The notes: generated by a model not told the origin, from the letters alone. Positions 54,780 to 64,000 are shown, numbered from the stretch's first letter. The stretch: 64,000 nucleotides of DNA from Microvirga arsenatis (GCF_009910705.1 NZ_JAAAXJ010000001.1:434001-498000), one strand, 5' to 3'. Translations and numbers: made by a program.

Positions 54780-54810
54780 CGCGACGGTGCCGAACACAGG
54801 CACCGTCGCG
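54780..54810. terminator. Hairpin between converging J-protein and carboxypeptidase genes
   Basis: CGCGACGGTGCC and GGCACCGTCGCG pair perfectly (12 bp) around GAACACA; ATCTTCATTAT follows on the plus strand. Confidence 0.6.
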
Positions 54811-54829
54811 ATCTTCATTATACGCGGTA

Positions 54830-56452
54830 TCAGCCGCGGGAGGCGAAGCAGCTTACGCCGCTCTTCTTGAGCTGCTTGCACACCTTGGCGGCATCGTCCG
54901 ACTCGGAGAAGCCGGAGAAGCGGGCGCGGTAGAGCGTGCTCCCGTCCACCGTCACCTTCTCCGTGAAGGGGGAGGCCTTGCCGAGAACCTTGCCGAAGCG
55001 GCTGCGGGCGGAGTCGAGCATGGCCTTGGCCTTCGACTCGTCGTCCGTGGCGCCCAGCTGAATCACCCAGCCGGAAACGGTCTTCTTCGTCTCGACGGGC
55101 TCCGCCTTCGGCGCTTCGACCTTGAGCGAGGCCGTCTTGGTCACGGCAGAGGTGGTTGCCGCAGGCGCCGGCTCGACGGCCTTGGCCTCGATCTTGGCCT
55201 GGAGAGCGGCTTTCTGCGATGCGGGAATCTGTGCGGGCGCGGCCTGGGGCGGCAGGGCGGCATAGGCCTGCGCGCTCGTCGGCAGCGCCTCTGGACCCTT
55301 CTGCCACCGCACCGAGGAGGTGGAGGAGGGCGTCGTGGTCGAGCTGGCGCCGGCCGCCGAGGCGACGACAGGGCGCAGCGAGTTCAGGTCGAGGGGCTTG
55401 CGCTCGGGTGCCGCCTGCGGCGTGGCCGTCTGAGCGACGGCGGCCGGCGCGACGGGGGCCTCGGGCGTCGCGGAGGCGACTCTCACGGGCGCGGGAGCAG
55501 GAGCCGGCTGGACCGGACGCGGGGCAGGGGCCTCGGCCACCATGGCCGGCTGCGCCGAGTTCTCGACCACCGGCGGCGCGATGCGGGCGCCGGCATAGGC
55601 GCGCGGCAGATGGTTGTCGATGAGCGAGGCCATCTTCTGGTCGCGGGATGCGCCGGACCGGCCGCCGAGCACCACGGCGACGATGCTGCGGGTGTCGGTG
55701 TTCACCGAGGTGAGCAGGTTGAAGCCGGACAGGCGGGTATAGCCCGTCTTGATGCCGTCCACGCCCTCGACCTTGCCGAGAAGCCGGTTGTGGCCGCGGA
55801 TGGTGCGGCTGCCGTACTGGAATGACCGGGTCTGGAAATAGGCAAAGTACTTCGGGAAACGGTCCTGGATCGCCCGGCCGAGGATGGAGAGGTCGCGGGC
55901 CGTCGTGATGTTCGGCGGATCGTGCGGCAGGCCGTGCGGGTTGTAGAAGGCGGTGGAGCTCATGCCGAGTTCCCGCGCCTTGCGGGTCATCATCTGGGCG
56001 AAGGCCTCCTCCGAGCCGGCGATGTTCTCGGCCACCACTACGGAGACGTCGTTGGCGGAGAGGGTCACCATGGCCTTGATGGCATCGTCCACCTCGATGG
56101 TGGAGCCGGGGCGAAGGCCGAGCTTGGTCGGGGGCTGGCTCGCCGCATAGGCCGAGACAGTCAGCGGCGTGCTGAGGCTCATCCGCCCGCGCTCCAGCTG
56201 CTCGAACAGCAGGTAGAGGCTCATCACCTTGGTGATGGAGGCGGGAATGCGCGGCTCGTCGATGTTCTCGCCCTGCAGGATCTTGCCCGTCTTGGCATCC
56301 ACCACGATGGAGGCGGTGGGAGGGCTGTAGCCGCCACGGGCGGGAGCCTTGCGGCGCGCTGCTTCAGCAGGAGTGACGACTGCAACGGCGAAAGAGGCGA
56401 CGATACCAAGAAGAGCCCATGTCTTTCGGTGTCCCGTCCAAACCGAATTCAT
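54830..56452 (-). CDS. D-alanyl-D-alanine carboxypeptidase with SPOR domain
   Basis: 540 residues. A signal peptide ends near residue 31. The penicillin-binding catalytic motifs are S72-I-T-K75, S132-A-N and K235-T-G. A long Pro/Ala-rich linker (~290-450) leads to a C-terminal SPOR domain (GWVIQLGATDDESKAKAMLDSA...), which binds denuded septal glycan. It trims the terminal D-Ala of peptidoglycan stem peptides in the periplasm, probably at the division site. It is divergent from the phasin gene. Confidence 0.92.
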   Translation of the reverse strand: MNSVWTGHRKTWALLGIVASFAVAVVTPAEAARRKAPARGGYSPPTASIVVDAKTGKILQGENIDEPRIPASITKVMSLYLLFEQLERGRMSLSTPLTVSAYAASQPPTKLGLRPGSTIEVDDAIKAMVTLSANDVSVVVAENIAGSEEAFAQMMTRKARELGMSSTAFYNPHGLPHDPPNITTARDLSILGRAIQDRFPKYFAYFQTRSFQYGSRTIRGHNRLLGKVEGVDGIKTGYTRLSGFNLLTSVNTDTRSIVAVVLGGRSGASRDQKMASLIDNHLPRAYAGARIAPPVVENSAQPAMVAEAPAPRPVQPAPAPAPVRVASATPEAPVAPAAVAQTATPQAAPERKPLDLNSLRPVVASAAGASSTTTPSSTSSVRWQKGPEALPTSAQAYAALPPQAAPAQIPASQKAALQAKIEAKAVEPAPAATTSAVTKTASLKVEAPKAEPVETKKTVSGWVIQLGATDDESKAKAMLDSARSRFGKVLGKASPFTEKVTVDGSTLYRARFSGFSESDDAAKVCKQLKKSGVSCFASRG

Positions 56453-56592
56453 GCTGAAAATCCCTGTTTTACTAGGTTTTTAGGCCCTTGCGTCCGGCTC
56501 TCTGGAGGGAGGGCGTTGCCGGCGCAACACATGCTTCGACGGTAAGAGGTTGCGGTTACGCAGGGGTTAACAGGGAGCTTCGGGACTCTCGA

Positions 56593-56645
56593 TTTTGTGC
56601 GTCGCACAAAAGAACTTGACAAATTTTGTGCACTGCACATATAAG
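56593..56645 (+). promoter_or_regulatory. Phasin promoter with two TGTGC-N3-GCACA operators
   Basis: TTGACA (56616-56621) and ATATAA (56639-56644) are 17 bp apart. Site 1, TTTTGTGCGTCGCACAAAA, lies just upstream of the -35; site 2, TGTGCACTGCACA, fills the spacer. Their centres are 31 bp apart, close to three helical turns. The TGC/GCA-rich palindromes are compatible with PhaR, the usual repressor of phasin genes; the assignment is inference. Confidence 0.65.
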
Positions 56646-56702
56646 CGTCCGTCAGTTCATCACGGCGTTGCCTCATTAAACGCCTAATTGCCGAGGTTCA
56701 CA

Positions 56703-57035
56703 ATGCTTCAGTCGTTCACCCAGATTCAGAAGTTCGGCCAGGACAACCTGGACGCCACCGTCAAGGCGCTTGGGGCGTTCTCCAGCAACAGCCAGGCGAT
56801 CGCTGCCGAGGCGGCCGACTTCGCTCGCAAGTCCTTCGAGCACACCTCCTCCACGGTCGAGAAGCTCCTGGGCGTCCAGACCCTGGACAAGGCCGTCGAG
56901 ATCCAGACGGCCTACGTGAAGGGCGCCTACGACAGCTTCGTCAGCCAGTCGGCCAAGATGGGCTCGCTCTACACCGCCCTGGCCACCGAGACTCTGAAGC
57001 CGTACGAGGGGCTCCTTCCGAAGGCTTCCGCCTGA
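56703..57035 (+). CDS. Phasin family protein
   Basis: 110 residues, one Phasin_2-like helical domain: MLQSFTQIQKFGQDNLDATVKALGAFSSNSQAIAAEAADFA, then EHTSSTVEKLLGVQTLDKAVEIQTAYVKGAYD. Phasins coat polyhydroxyalkanoate granules. GAGG stands 6 nt before the ATG. It has its own promoter and terminator, so it is monocistronic. Confidence 0.9.
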   Translation: MLQSFTQIQKFGQDNLDATVKALGAFSSNSQAIAAEAADFARKSFEHTSSTVEKLLGVQTLDKAVEIQTAYVKGAYDSFVSQSAKMGSLYTALATETLKPYEGLLPKASA

Positions 57036-57065
57036 GTCCGAAGGGTTGCAGACCTTCTTCGAGAG

Positions 57066-57090
57066 CGCCCGGCCATGAGCCGGGCGTTTT
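57066..57090 (+). terminator. Rho-independent terminator of the phasin gene
   Basis: CGCCCGGC and GCCGGGCG pair around CATGA and are followed by TTTT. Confidence 0.8.
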
Positions 57091-57284
57091 GCGTTGGCGC
57101 CGCGGCAACGGGCTGATCGCGCAGGCGTGACCAAGATGTCGCTCTTTTCCTCAGGGCTGCGACCACCCATCTGGTTGATCTAGCGAACCGAATGGAGCGA
57201 CTATAGATTTGGTCTTGCGCCGTAGCCCGACCGGGATGCGGGCTAGGGGCTAAGGCCAAGAACAGAAGGGGCGGTCGTTCGATC

Positions 57285-57677
57285 ATGCTGCGGTTAGCAC
57301 GAGGTACTTTGACCCTGGCAGAGCAGTTTCGCACTACGGCTGCCGGCGGGTCACAGCCCCCGGGAGGCGACGATGGCGGCCGTTCCAACACGGCCATCAT
57401 CACGAAAACCAAACCGCGCACGAAACGGCCGAACCTTTACCGCGTTCTCCTTCTGAACGATGATTACACCCCGATGGAGTTCGTGGTTCACGTGCTGGAG
57501 CGTTTCTTCAACAAGAACCGTGAGGATGCGACCCGGATCATGCTGCACGTGCACCAGAATGGCGTGGGGGAATGTGGAGTTTTTACCTACGAGGTTGCGG
57601 AGACCAAGGTGACCCAGGTGATGGATTTCGCCCGCAAGCACCAGCACCCTCTGCAATGCGTGATGGAAAAGAATTAG
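57285..57677 (+). CDS. clpS: ATP-dependent Clp protease adaptor ClpS
   Basis: 130 residues. The core [28 protein letters not shown] contains the N-degron-binding NDDYTPM segment, and the C-terminus has [10 protein letters not shown]. It delivers N-end-rule substrates to ClpA, encoded 28 bp downstream. An N-terminal extension of ~45 residues precedes the core; the only in-frame ATG before the core was used. Confidence 0.93.
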   Translation: MLRLARGTLTLAEQFRTTAAGGSQPPGGDDGGRSNTAIITKTKPRTKRPNLYRVLLLNDDYTPMEFVVHVLERFFNKNREDATRIMLHVHQNGVGECGVFTYEVAETKVTQVMDFARKHQHPLQCVMEKN

Positions 57678-57705
57678 CTTAAGCCCGCTCATAAAGGACA
57701 AGCCG

Positions 57706-60168
57706 TTGCCGAGCTTTTCTCGCAGTCTTGAACAAGCCCTTCACCGAGCCCTCGCTCTCGCGGGCGAGCGCCGCCACGAATATGCAACCCTCGAACACCT
57801 CCTCCTGGCCCTGATCGACGACCAGGATGCGGCTGCCGTGATGCGGGCCTGCAATGTCGATCTCGACGTGCTGCGCCGCAACCTGGTCGACTACGTGGAC
57901 AGCGAACTGGCCAACCTCGTCGCCGACGGACGCCAGGACTCCAAGCCGACGGCCGGGTTCCAGCGCGTGATCCAGCGGGCGGTGATCCACGTCCAGTCCT
58001 CCGGTCGCGACGAGGTGACCGGCGCCAACGTGCTCGTGGCGATCTTCGCCGAGCGCGAGAGCCATGCCGCCTACTTCCTGCAGGAGCAGGACATGACCCG
58101 TTACGACGCGGTCAACTACATCAGCCATGGCATCGCCAAGCGCCCGGGCCTCACGGAGAGCCGCTCCCCCCGCGGCGCCGAGGAGGAGTCGAACGAGCGC
58201 CCGACGCAGGACGAATCCGAGGCGCGGGCCAAGAAGAAGGGCGACGCCCTCGATGCCTACTGCGTCAACCTCAACAAGAAGGCGAAGGACGGGAAGATCG
58301 ATCCCCTCATCGGCCGCGAGGCCGAGGTGCAGCGCACGATCCAGGTCCTGTGCCGCCGCCAGAAGAACAACCCTCTTCTCGTCGGCGATCCCGGCGTCGG
58401 CAAGACCGCCATCGCGGAGGGTCTGGCCCGCAAGATCGTGAACGGGGAGGTGCCGGAGGTGCTCAAGGGCGCCACCGTCTTCGCCCTCGACATGGGCACG
58501 CTGCTCGCGGGCACCCGCTATCGCGGCGACTTCGAGGAGCGCCTGAAGCAGGTGATGAAGGAGATCGAGCAGCACCCGAACGCGATCATGTTCATCGACG
58601 AGATCCATACGGTGATCGGCGCCGGCGCCACCTCCGGCGGTGCGATGGATGCCTCGAACCTGCTCAAGCCGGCTCTGGCCCAGGGCACCCTGCGCTGCAT
58701 CGGCTCGACCACCTACAAGGAATACCGCCAGTATTTCGAGAAGGACCGGGCCCTCGTCCGCCGCTTCCAGAAGATCGACGTGAACGAGCCGTCGCTGCCG
58801 GACGCCATCGAGATCGTGAAGGGCCTCAAGCCCTATTTCGAGGAGTTCCACAAGCTCAAGTACACCAACGACGCCATCAAGGCGGCGGTGGAGCTGTCGG
58901 CCCGCTACATCAATGACCGCAAGCTGCCGGACAAGGCGATCGACGTGATCGACGAGACCGGCGCCTCGCAGATGCTCCTGCCGGAGGGCCGTCGCAAGAA
59001 GACCATCGGCATCAAGGAGATCGAGGCCACGATCGCCACCATGGCCCGCATCCCGCCCAAGACCGTGTCGAAGGACGACGCGGAGGTGCTCGCGCACCTG
59101 CAGGACACCCTCAAGCGGGTCGTCTACGGGCAGGACAAGGCCATCGAGGCGCTGTCCTCGGCGATCAAGCTGGCCCGTGCCGGACTGCGCGATGCGGAAA
59201 AGCCCATCGGCTCCTACCTCTTCGCCGGCCCCACGGGCGTCGGCAAGACGGAGGTCGCCAAGCAGCTGGCCACCTCGCTGGGCGTCGAGCTCCTGCGCTT
59301 CGACATGTCGGAGTACATGGAGCGCCACACCGTGAGCCGCCTCATCGGCGCGCCTCCCGGCTATGTGGGCTTCGACCAGGGCGGTCTCCTGACCGACGGC
59401 GTCGACCAGCATCCGCATTGCGTGCTCCTGCTCGACGAGATCGAGAAGGCGCATCCGGATCTGTTCAACATCTTGCTCCAGGTCATGGACCACGGGAAGC
59501 TGACGGACCACAACGGCAAGCAGGTCGATTTCCGCAACGTGATCATCATCATGACCACGAATGCGGGCGCCGCCGACATGGCCCGGCCGGCCTACGGCTT
59601 CACCCGCACCAAGCGGGAGGGCGACGACACGGAGGCGATCAACCGGCTGTTCACGCCGGAATTCCGCAACCGTCTCGATGCGGTCATCTCGTTCGGCCAC
59701 CTGCCGAAAGAGGTGGTGCAGAAGGTCGTCGACAAGTTCGTCATGCAGCTCGATGCCCAGCTCGCCGAGCGCAACGTCTCGATCGAGCTCACGGACGAGG
59801 CCCGCGACTGGCTGGTGGAGCACGGCTATGACGAGGCCATGGGCGCCCGCCCGATGGGCCGCCTGATCCAGTCGACCATCAAGACGCCCCTGGCGGACGA
59901 GGTCCTCTTCGGCCAGCTCAAGGATGGGGGCGCGGTGAAGGTCGTCGTCAAGACGGACGAGATCGGCCTGCAGAGCCTCGGCTTCGAATACGTCCAGGGT
60001 CCGGTGAAGCCGAAGCCCGAGAAGGTCGTGACGAATGCCGGGAAGAAAAAGCCCAAGGCCAAATCGGCCTCCGCTAAGGCCAAAAAGTCGGTGAAGCCGA
60101 AAGGATCCGATGGTAATGGAGGCGGCGGCGTCCGCACCGTTCCGAAAGTTCCGCTGGTTAGAGCATGA
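57706..60168 (+). CDS. clpA: ATP-dependent Clp protease ATP-binding subunit ClpA
   Basis: 820 residues. N-domain ([29 protein letters not shown]), first AAA+ with Walker A GDPGVGKT (227-234) and IMFIDEIHT, second AAA+ with GPTGVGKT (508-515) and [13 protein letters not shown] Lys/Pro/Ser-rich tail (~770-820) extends beyond the usual C-terminus. It unfolds substrates for ClpP. The start codon is TTG, with AAGGA 7 nt upstream; no ATG is available near the N-domain. It follows clpS and overlaps the next small gene by 4 bp. Confidence 0.94.
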   Translation: MPSFSRSLEQALHRALALAGERRHEYATLEHLLLALIDDQDAAAVMRACNVDLDVLRRNLVDYVDSELANLVADGRQDSKPTAGFQRVIQRAVIHVQSSGRDEVTGANVLVAIFAERESHAAYFLQEQDMTRYDAVNYISHGIAKRPGLTESRSPRGAEEESNERPTQDESEARAKKKGDALDAYCVNLNKKAKDGKIDPLIGREAEVQRTIQVLCRRQKNNPLLVGDPGVGKTAIAEGLARKIVNGEVPEVLKGATVFALDMGTLLAGTRYRGDFEERLKQVMKEIEQHPNAIMFIDEIHTVIGAGATSGGAMDASNLLKPALAQGTLRCIGSTTYKEYRQYFEKDRALVRRFQKIDVNEPSLPDAIEIVKGLKPYFEEFHKLKYTNDAIKAAVELSARYINDRKLPDKAIDVIDETGASQMLLPEGRRKKTIGIKEIEATIATMARIPPKTVSKDDAEVLAHLQDTLKRVVYGQDKAIEALSSAIKLARAGLRDAEKPIGSYLFAGPTGVGKTEVAKQLATSLGVELLRFDMSEYMERHTVSRLIGAPPGYVGFDQGGLLTDGVDQHPHCVLLLDEIEKAHPDLFNILLQVMDHGKLTDHNGKQVDFRNVIIIMTTNAGAADMARPAYGFTRTKREGDDTEAINRLFTPEFRNRLDAVISFGHLPKEVVQKVVDKFVMQLDAQLAERNVSIELTDEARDWLVEHGYDEAMGARPMGRLIQSTIKTPLADEVLFGQLKDGGAVKVVVKTDEIGLQSLGFEYVQGPVKPKPEKVVTNAGKKKPKAKSASAKAKKSVKPKGSDGNGGGGVRTVPKVPLVRA

Positions 60169-60416
60169 CGACTGAAATCCACGAGGGGCCGCTTCAGGCC
60201 TCCCGCACCCTGGAAGCCCCGGCGAAGCTGTCCTGGCGCGAGAAGCGGTATCAGCGGCGCCGGCGGCGCATCTGGCTCGAGGAGGTTCTCGGCTGGATCC
60301 TGGTGCCGGTGATCCTGCTCGGCTGCTACTGGTTCCTGGAGGTCGGCCTGAACGCCCTCGGCACCTCGCCGGCGGCGATCATGGAAGGCATCGAGGCGAT
60401 CCTCGCAAGCCTCTGA
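60165..60416 (+). CDS. Small single-pass membrane protein coupled to clpA
   Basis: 83 residues. A basic N-terminal half (KLSWREKRYQRRRRRIWLEE) precedes one membrane helix (VLGWILVPVILLGCYWFLEVGL). The ATG overlaps the clpA stop (ATGA), so translation depends on clpA. No family recognised. The arrangement suggests a membrane partner or modulator of ClpA, but that is inference only. Confidence 0.75.
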   Translation: MTTEIHEGPLQASRTLEAPAKLSWREKRYQRRRRRIWLEEVLGWILVPVILLGCYWFLEVGLNALGTSPAAIMEGIEAILASL

Positions 60417-60445
60417 CAGAGCTTCAGCCGGGCTCAAAGAGACGA

Positions 60446-60480
60446 AGCCGTGCCGGACAGACCTCCGGCACGGCTTTTTC
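60446..60480 (+). terminator. Rho-independent terminator of the clpS-clpA unit
   Basis: AGCCGTGCCGGA and TCCGGCACGGCT pair perfectly (12 bp) around CAGACC and are followed by TTTTC. Confidence 0.85.
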
Positions 60481-60489
60481 ATGGGATCG

Positions 60490-62832
60490 TCAGGCGAGGG
60501 GAGCGTCGACGGTGCAGACGATTCCCCCGGGGGCGAAATCGATGGTCGCCTTCCCGTTGAGGTCCTGAGCGAGGCTGCGCTCGATCAGGCGCGTGCCGAA
60601 GCCGCGGCGGCGGGGAGCCTCGACCTCCGGTCCGCCCGTCTCGGACCAGGTGAGGTGCAGGCGTCTTTCGGGGCGCTCCGGGATCGTCCATGCGATCCGC
60701 ACCTCGCCCTTATCGTTGAGCAGGGCGCCGTACTTCACGGCATTCGTCGCCAATTCCTGCAGGGCCATGGCCATGGCAAGCGCCATCCGGGGGGACAGGC
60801 GCACGTCGGGCCCCATGATGTGAATGCGCCGCTCGCGTTCATGCCGGAAAGGAGCCATGGCCTCCCGCACGATCTCCAGCAGGCCTGCGCCCTCCCAGTT
60901 CTCCCGGGTGAGGACGTCATGGGCGCGCGAAAGGGCCAGCAGGCGGGCTTCCATGGCCGAGCGGGCCTCCTCCATCGTTCCCGCATTGCGCAGGGTCTGG
61001 GAGGCGATGGACTGGACGGTGGCCAGGGTGTTCTTGACCCGGTGGTTCAGCTCATGGATCAGGAGCTGCTGGTGCTCCTCCCAGCGCTTGCGCTCGGTGA
61101 TGTCCATCACCACGCCGCGGGAGCGGAGGATGCGTCCGCTCTCGTCGCGCAGGTACTCGCCCCGCCCGTTCACCCATCGGATCGTGCCGTTAGGCATGAG
61201 CAGGCGGAGGGTCCATTCGAAGTTGCGGAGGCCGACATCCTCCTGGTCCTGGTCCCGCCTGTTGACGATCTGCGCGATGTCATCCGGATGGTAGCGGTTG
61301 CGGATATCCGCGAGGGTGAGCACGTGATCGGGCGGATAGCCGTAGAGCGCGCTCAGCCGCGGGGACGGGTTCATCCGTCCCGTGAGATGGTCGAAATCGA
61401 AAATGGCGAGCGAGCCGGCTTCGAGCGCCGCCATCAGCTCGGCCTCCCTCTCGAGAAGCGCCTCCTCGGCCTGCTTGCGATCGGTGATGTCGAGGATCAC
61501 GCCGATGGTCCGCGCCGGCATGCCACCGGGCTCCAGCATCATCTCGGCGCGGATCAGGAACCAGCGCAGGTCTCCATCCACCCTGTAGAAGCGGTACTCG
61601 GCTTCGAAGAAGCGTTCGCCTTTCTTGAGGGCTCCCATGGCGGCGGCCGTCAACCGGTCCCGGTCTCCCGGATAGTAGCGCTGCCGGACATCGTCCAGGC
61701 TCACTTCTACATCCGGGGGGTAGCCGAGAAGCCGGTTGAGTTCCTGGCTTGCCGTGATGCGATCCGAAGCGGTGTCGTGCTCCCAGACCGCCATGCGGCC
61801 GGCATCGAGGGCGAGCCGCAGGCGACCCTCGCTCTCGCGCAGGGCGGTCTGCGCTCGAGCGCGCTCCACGGCCTCCCAGGTTCGCTCCGCCACATCCTCG
61901 ATCAGCTTGACCTCGTTCTCGTTCCAGAGGCGAGGCGTCCGGTTGTGCACGTAGAGAGCCGCCACCATGCGGCCCTGTTTGATCAGGCTCACCGTCACGG
62001 CGGCGGAAAATTCCAGAGCGGCGAAGGCGGCTAGATGCTCGGGGGAGTTGGTGCGCGGATCCGCTGCGGCGTCATGGACGACCAGGGTTTCGCCCCTTCT
62101 CAGAGCTCCATGAATATAGGGGCCGAAGGCAGCGAGGTCGTGGGTGCCCGTCCGGTGCGCGACCGTGCCGTCCGTCCAGTTGCGCGCGGTGGTGAAATAG
62201 CGCTCGGTCTCCTCGACCTCGCCATACCCGACGCGACTGGTCTTGAGATGCTCACCCAGCATGGACTGGGCCGTGGTGATCACCTCGATGGGCTCGGTGA
62301 GGCCTCGCAGCCGGTCGCTCAGGCGCACAAGGAAGTCGAGGCGCTGCTCGCTTAGAACCTTCGGCGTCGTCTCGTGGACGATGCACATCACACCGGCGGC
62401 AGCGCCGCTTTCGTCGAAGACCGGGCTGTAGGAGAAAGTCCACCAGGTCTGCTCCGGATAACCTTTCCTCTCCAGGATTAGCGGCATGTCCTCGAAATAG
62501 CTCGCCTTTCCTGAGAGAGCCTGCTCGGCGATGGGCCCTAGCACATCCCAAGCTTCCGCCCAGACCTCCCTGAACGGCCGCCCCAAGGCGTCGGGCTTCG
62601 TTCCCAGCATCGGAGCATAGGCATCGTTGTAGAATCCCGTCAGCTCCGGCCCCCAGGTGAGATAAGTGGGGAACTTGGAGTGGATGATCATGCTGACGGC
62701 AGTCCGCAGGGAGTGCGGCCAGGTCTCGATGGCGCCTACCGGCGTCGCCGCCCAGTCGTGCAGGCGGATGCGCTCGCCCATGACGCCGCCGTCGGCCAGG
62801 AAGTCGGGCTGGGGCCTGAACCGGTGCTGCAT
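60490..62832 (-). CDS. PAS/GAF-domain HWE histidine kinase
   Basis: 780 residues, no membrane segment. In order: an N-terminal PAS-like domain (~1-165), a GAF domain (~165-340; RLDFLVRLSDRLRGL...), two PAS domains (~345-590; DAGRMAVWEHD, EAGSLAIFDFDHLTGRM), and an HWE kinase core with phosphoacceptor His in HELNHRVKNTLATVQSIA, N-box ALQELATNAVKYGAL and G-box GFGTRLIERSL. HWE kinases of Rhizobiales often sense light, redox or stress and phosphorylate lone receivers or PhyR. The first ATG of the frame lacks a ribosome site, so the ATG eight codons later (GAGGCGAG upstream) was used. No partner receiver is adjacent. Confidence 0.88.
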   Translation of the reverse strand: MQHRFRPQPDFLADGGVMGERIRLHDWAATPVGAIETWPHSLRTAVSMIIHSKFPTYLTWGPELTGFYNDAYAPMLGTKPDALGRPFREVWAEAWDVLGPIAEQALSGKASYFEDMPLILERKGYPEQTWWTFSYSPVFDESGAAAGVMCIVHETTPKVLSEQRLDFLVRLSDRLRGLTEPIEVITTAQSMLGEHLKTSRVGYGEVEETERYFTTARNWTDGTVAHRTGTHDLAAFGPYIHGALRRGETLVVHDAAADPRTNSPEHLAAFAALEFSAAVTVSLIKQGRMVAALYVHNRTPRLWNENEVKLIEDVAERTWEAVERARAQTALRESEGRLRLALDAGRMAVWEHDTASDRITASQELNRLLGYPPDVEVSLDDVRQRYYPGDRDRLTAAAMGALKKGERFFEAEYRFYRVDGDLRWFLIRAEMMLEPGGMPARTIGVILDITDRKQAEEALLEREAELMAALEAGSLAIFDFDHLTGRMNPSPRLSALYGYPPDHVLTLADIRNRYHPDDIAQIVNRRDQDQEDVGLRNFEWTLRLLMPNGTIRWVNGRGEYLRDESGRILRSRGVVMDITERKRWEEHQQLLIHELNHRVKNTLATVQSIASQTLRNAGTMEEARSAMEARLLALSRAHDVLTRENWEGAGLLEIVREAMAPFRHERERRIHIMGPDVRLSPRMALAMAMALQELATNAVKYGALLNDKGEVRIAWTIPERPERRLHLTWSETGGPEVEAPRRRGFGTRLIERSLAQDLNGKATIDFAPGGIVCTVDAPLA

Positions 62833-63063
62833 CAAGCTCTCGCCTCGGGCGGACATGTCGGGAGGAAGTTCATGGACGTCGAAGAGTACGACAGGAAGAT
62901 CTTTGTTCCATAGTCGACATATGAACTACTGTCCTGCTTTTTCTAGGACCTCTCTTGAGGCCTGCTGACGCGGGCGCCCGCGCCCTCTGGCTCCCGCGAA
63001 GGTTTGACTTGCCAGCCCGGGAGCCTACCCTTTCCCGTAGGGAATCTGGCAGGCGAGGGCGCC

Positions 63064-63636
63064 ATGACGAAGCTGATCGGCCTATCGGGAAGCCTGCGCC
63101 AGGGCTCCTACAACTCCGCGCTGCTGCGCAGCGCCGCGGGCCTGATGCCGGATGGAGCCGAGCTTGCGGTCGGGACGATCCGCGGGATCCCGCTCTACGA
63201 TGCGGACCTGGAGGCTGCGGAGGGGATCCCCGCGCCTGTGACGGCCCTGAAGGAAGCCATTGCGGGATCGGACGGCCTCCTCCTGGCGACGCCGGAATAC
63301 AACAGTTCGATCCCCGGCGTGTTCAAGAACGCCATCGACTGGCTCTCCCGCCCGAATGCCGACATCAAGCGCGTCTTCGGCGGCAAGCCCGTGGCGCTGA
63401 TCGGCGCGTCGCAGGGCGGCTTCGGCACCGTGCTGTCGCAGAACGCGTGGCTCCCCGTGATCCGGTATTTGGGGGCCGATCTCTGGAACGGCGGGCGCCT
63501 GATGGTGTCCAGGGCTCAGACTGTGTTCAACCAGGACGGCACGTTGGCCGATCAAAAGATCGAGGAGCAGCTGCGGAGCTACCTTGAGGGCTTCGTCGCC
63601 TTTGCCCGTGCCTCACGGCACGGAGCAGCATCCTGA
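63064..63636 (+). CDS. NADPH-dependent FMN reductase
   Basis: 190 residues of the ArsH/YieF/ChrR flavodoxin-like family. FMN-binding loop GLSGSLRQGSYNSALLR and the family motif TPEYNSSIPGVFKNAIDWLSR are present, followed by GASQGGFGT. It reduces FMN, quinones or chromate with NAD(P)H in the cytoplasm. GAGGG precedes the ATG. Its stop lies 2 bp from the end of the converging gene. Confidence 0.9.
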   Translation: MTKLIGLSGSLRQGSYNSALLRSAAGLMPDGAELAVGTIRGIPLYDADLEAAEGIPAPVTALKEAIAGSDGLLLATPEYNSSIPGVFKNAIDWLSRPNADIKRVFGGKPVALIGASQGGFGTVLSQNAWLPVIRYLGADLWNGGRLMVSRAQTVFNQDGTLADQKIEEQLRSYLEGFVAFARASRHGAAS

Positions 63637-63638
63637 GA

Positions 63639-64000
63639 TCATTCCTCGTCGCGATGCCGGAACGGCGTGGCTTCCGCCAGCTCCTCGGCGGCCTCGGCCA
63701 CGTAGAGCCGCTCCTGATCGAGATAGGCTTGCACCGCCCGGCGCAGCGAAGCATCGGCGATGTCGTGGGCGGAGGACGTGATCACCGGCCTGTAGCCGCG
63801 CGCCAGCTTGTGCTCGCCCTGCGCGCCCGCCTCCACCCGGTCGAGCCCGTGCGCAATGGCGAACTCGATGGCCTGGTAGTAGCAGACCTCGAAATGCAGG
63901 AAGGGGTGGTCCTCGATGCAGCCCCAGTTGCGGCCGTAGAGCCGCCTGTCGCCGATGAGGTTGATGGCGCCCGCGACGTAGCGTCCCTCGCGCTTGGCCA
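63639..64000 (-). CDS. DUF482/COG3146 acyltransferase-like protein (5' end outside window)
   Basis: The C-terminal ~120 residues are visible: INLIGDRRLYGRNWGCIEDHPFLHFEVCYYQAIEFAIAHGL then RVEAGAQGEHKLARGYRP. This is the conserved end of the FemAB/GNAT-like DUF482 family, described as possible peptidoglycan-related N-acyltransferases with unproven substrate. The frame is open to the window edge; an internal ATG near 63836 is not the real start. Confidence 0.85.
   Translation of the reverse strand, partial: AKREGRYVAGAINLIGDRRLYGRNWGCIEDHPFLHFEVCYYQAIEFAIAHGLDRVEAGAQGEHKLARGYRPVITSSAHDIADASLRRAVQAYLDQERLYVAEAAEELAEATPFRHRDEE

Noticed and set aside
57679-59823. 714-codon open frame antisense to clpA
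   Set aside because: Same artefact; ClpA motifs are on the plus strand.

Overview
The window is GC-rich chromosomal DNA, roughly two thirds G+C by eye, from an alphaproteobacterium. The content points to Hyphomicrobiales (Rhizobiales), probably a Methylobacteriaceae/Microvirga-like organism. The evidence is a PopZ-family polar protein next to valS, an EcfG-type general-stress sigma factor, a complete aapJQMP amino-acid transporter, an HWE histidine kinase, a PHA phasin, a Mur-type box before mntH, and intergenic hairpin repeats of a kind common in this order. The species assignment is inference.

Layout. 0-4.9 kb is an accessory-looking segment of lower GC: a TPR/DUF2156 protein, then a secreted AlgE-type beta-helix/RTX protein whose expected catalytic Asp is Asn. 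4.9-14.7 kb is a minus-strand peptide-scavenging operon: FadR/GntR regulator, dppD, dppF, binding protein, dppB, dppC, gamma-glutamyltransferase, DUF1028 protein, with a TauE/SafE permease behind it. 15-25.5 kb holds single-gene metabolic and regulatory units: SDR, M20 amidohydrolase, SET-domain protein, P450, lone receiver, double cold-shock protein, PhoH, ribokinase, and an AGE epimerase/fructokinase pair. 25.9-31.8 kb carries the EcfG-like sigma factor with a NepR-like N-terminus, RtcB, and a GT39/GT2/LAB_N cluster for lipid-linked sugar transfer.

31.8-37.7 kb contains metC and, divergently, aapJQMP. 37.8-38.9 kb is gene-free but full of paired hairpin repeats and has a near-consensus sigma-70 promoter with no gene behind it. 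38.9-49.7 kb contains sseA, alaX, photolyase, tRNA-Asn, tRNA-Cys, an Isoaspartyl-methyltransferase-like protein, tolC, popZ, valS and mntH. 50-57 kb contains a biotin-dependent carboxylase alpha subunit, DUF1489, small conserved proteins, a GST, a membrane J-protein, a D,D-carboxypeptidase and a phasin with a two-site operator. 57.3-64 kb contains clpS, clpA, a small membrane protein translationally coupled to clpA, a large PAS/GAF HWE kinase, an FMN reductase and the 3' end of a DUF482 acyltransferase-like gene.

Most genes are ordinary core functions. The parts most worth a second look are the substituted AlgE-like protein, the NepR-EcfG fusion, the peptide operon with two Ntn-type hydrolases, the phasin operator pair, and the hairpin-rich 38-kb intergenic region with its orphan promoter.
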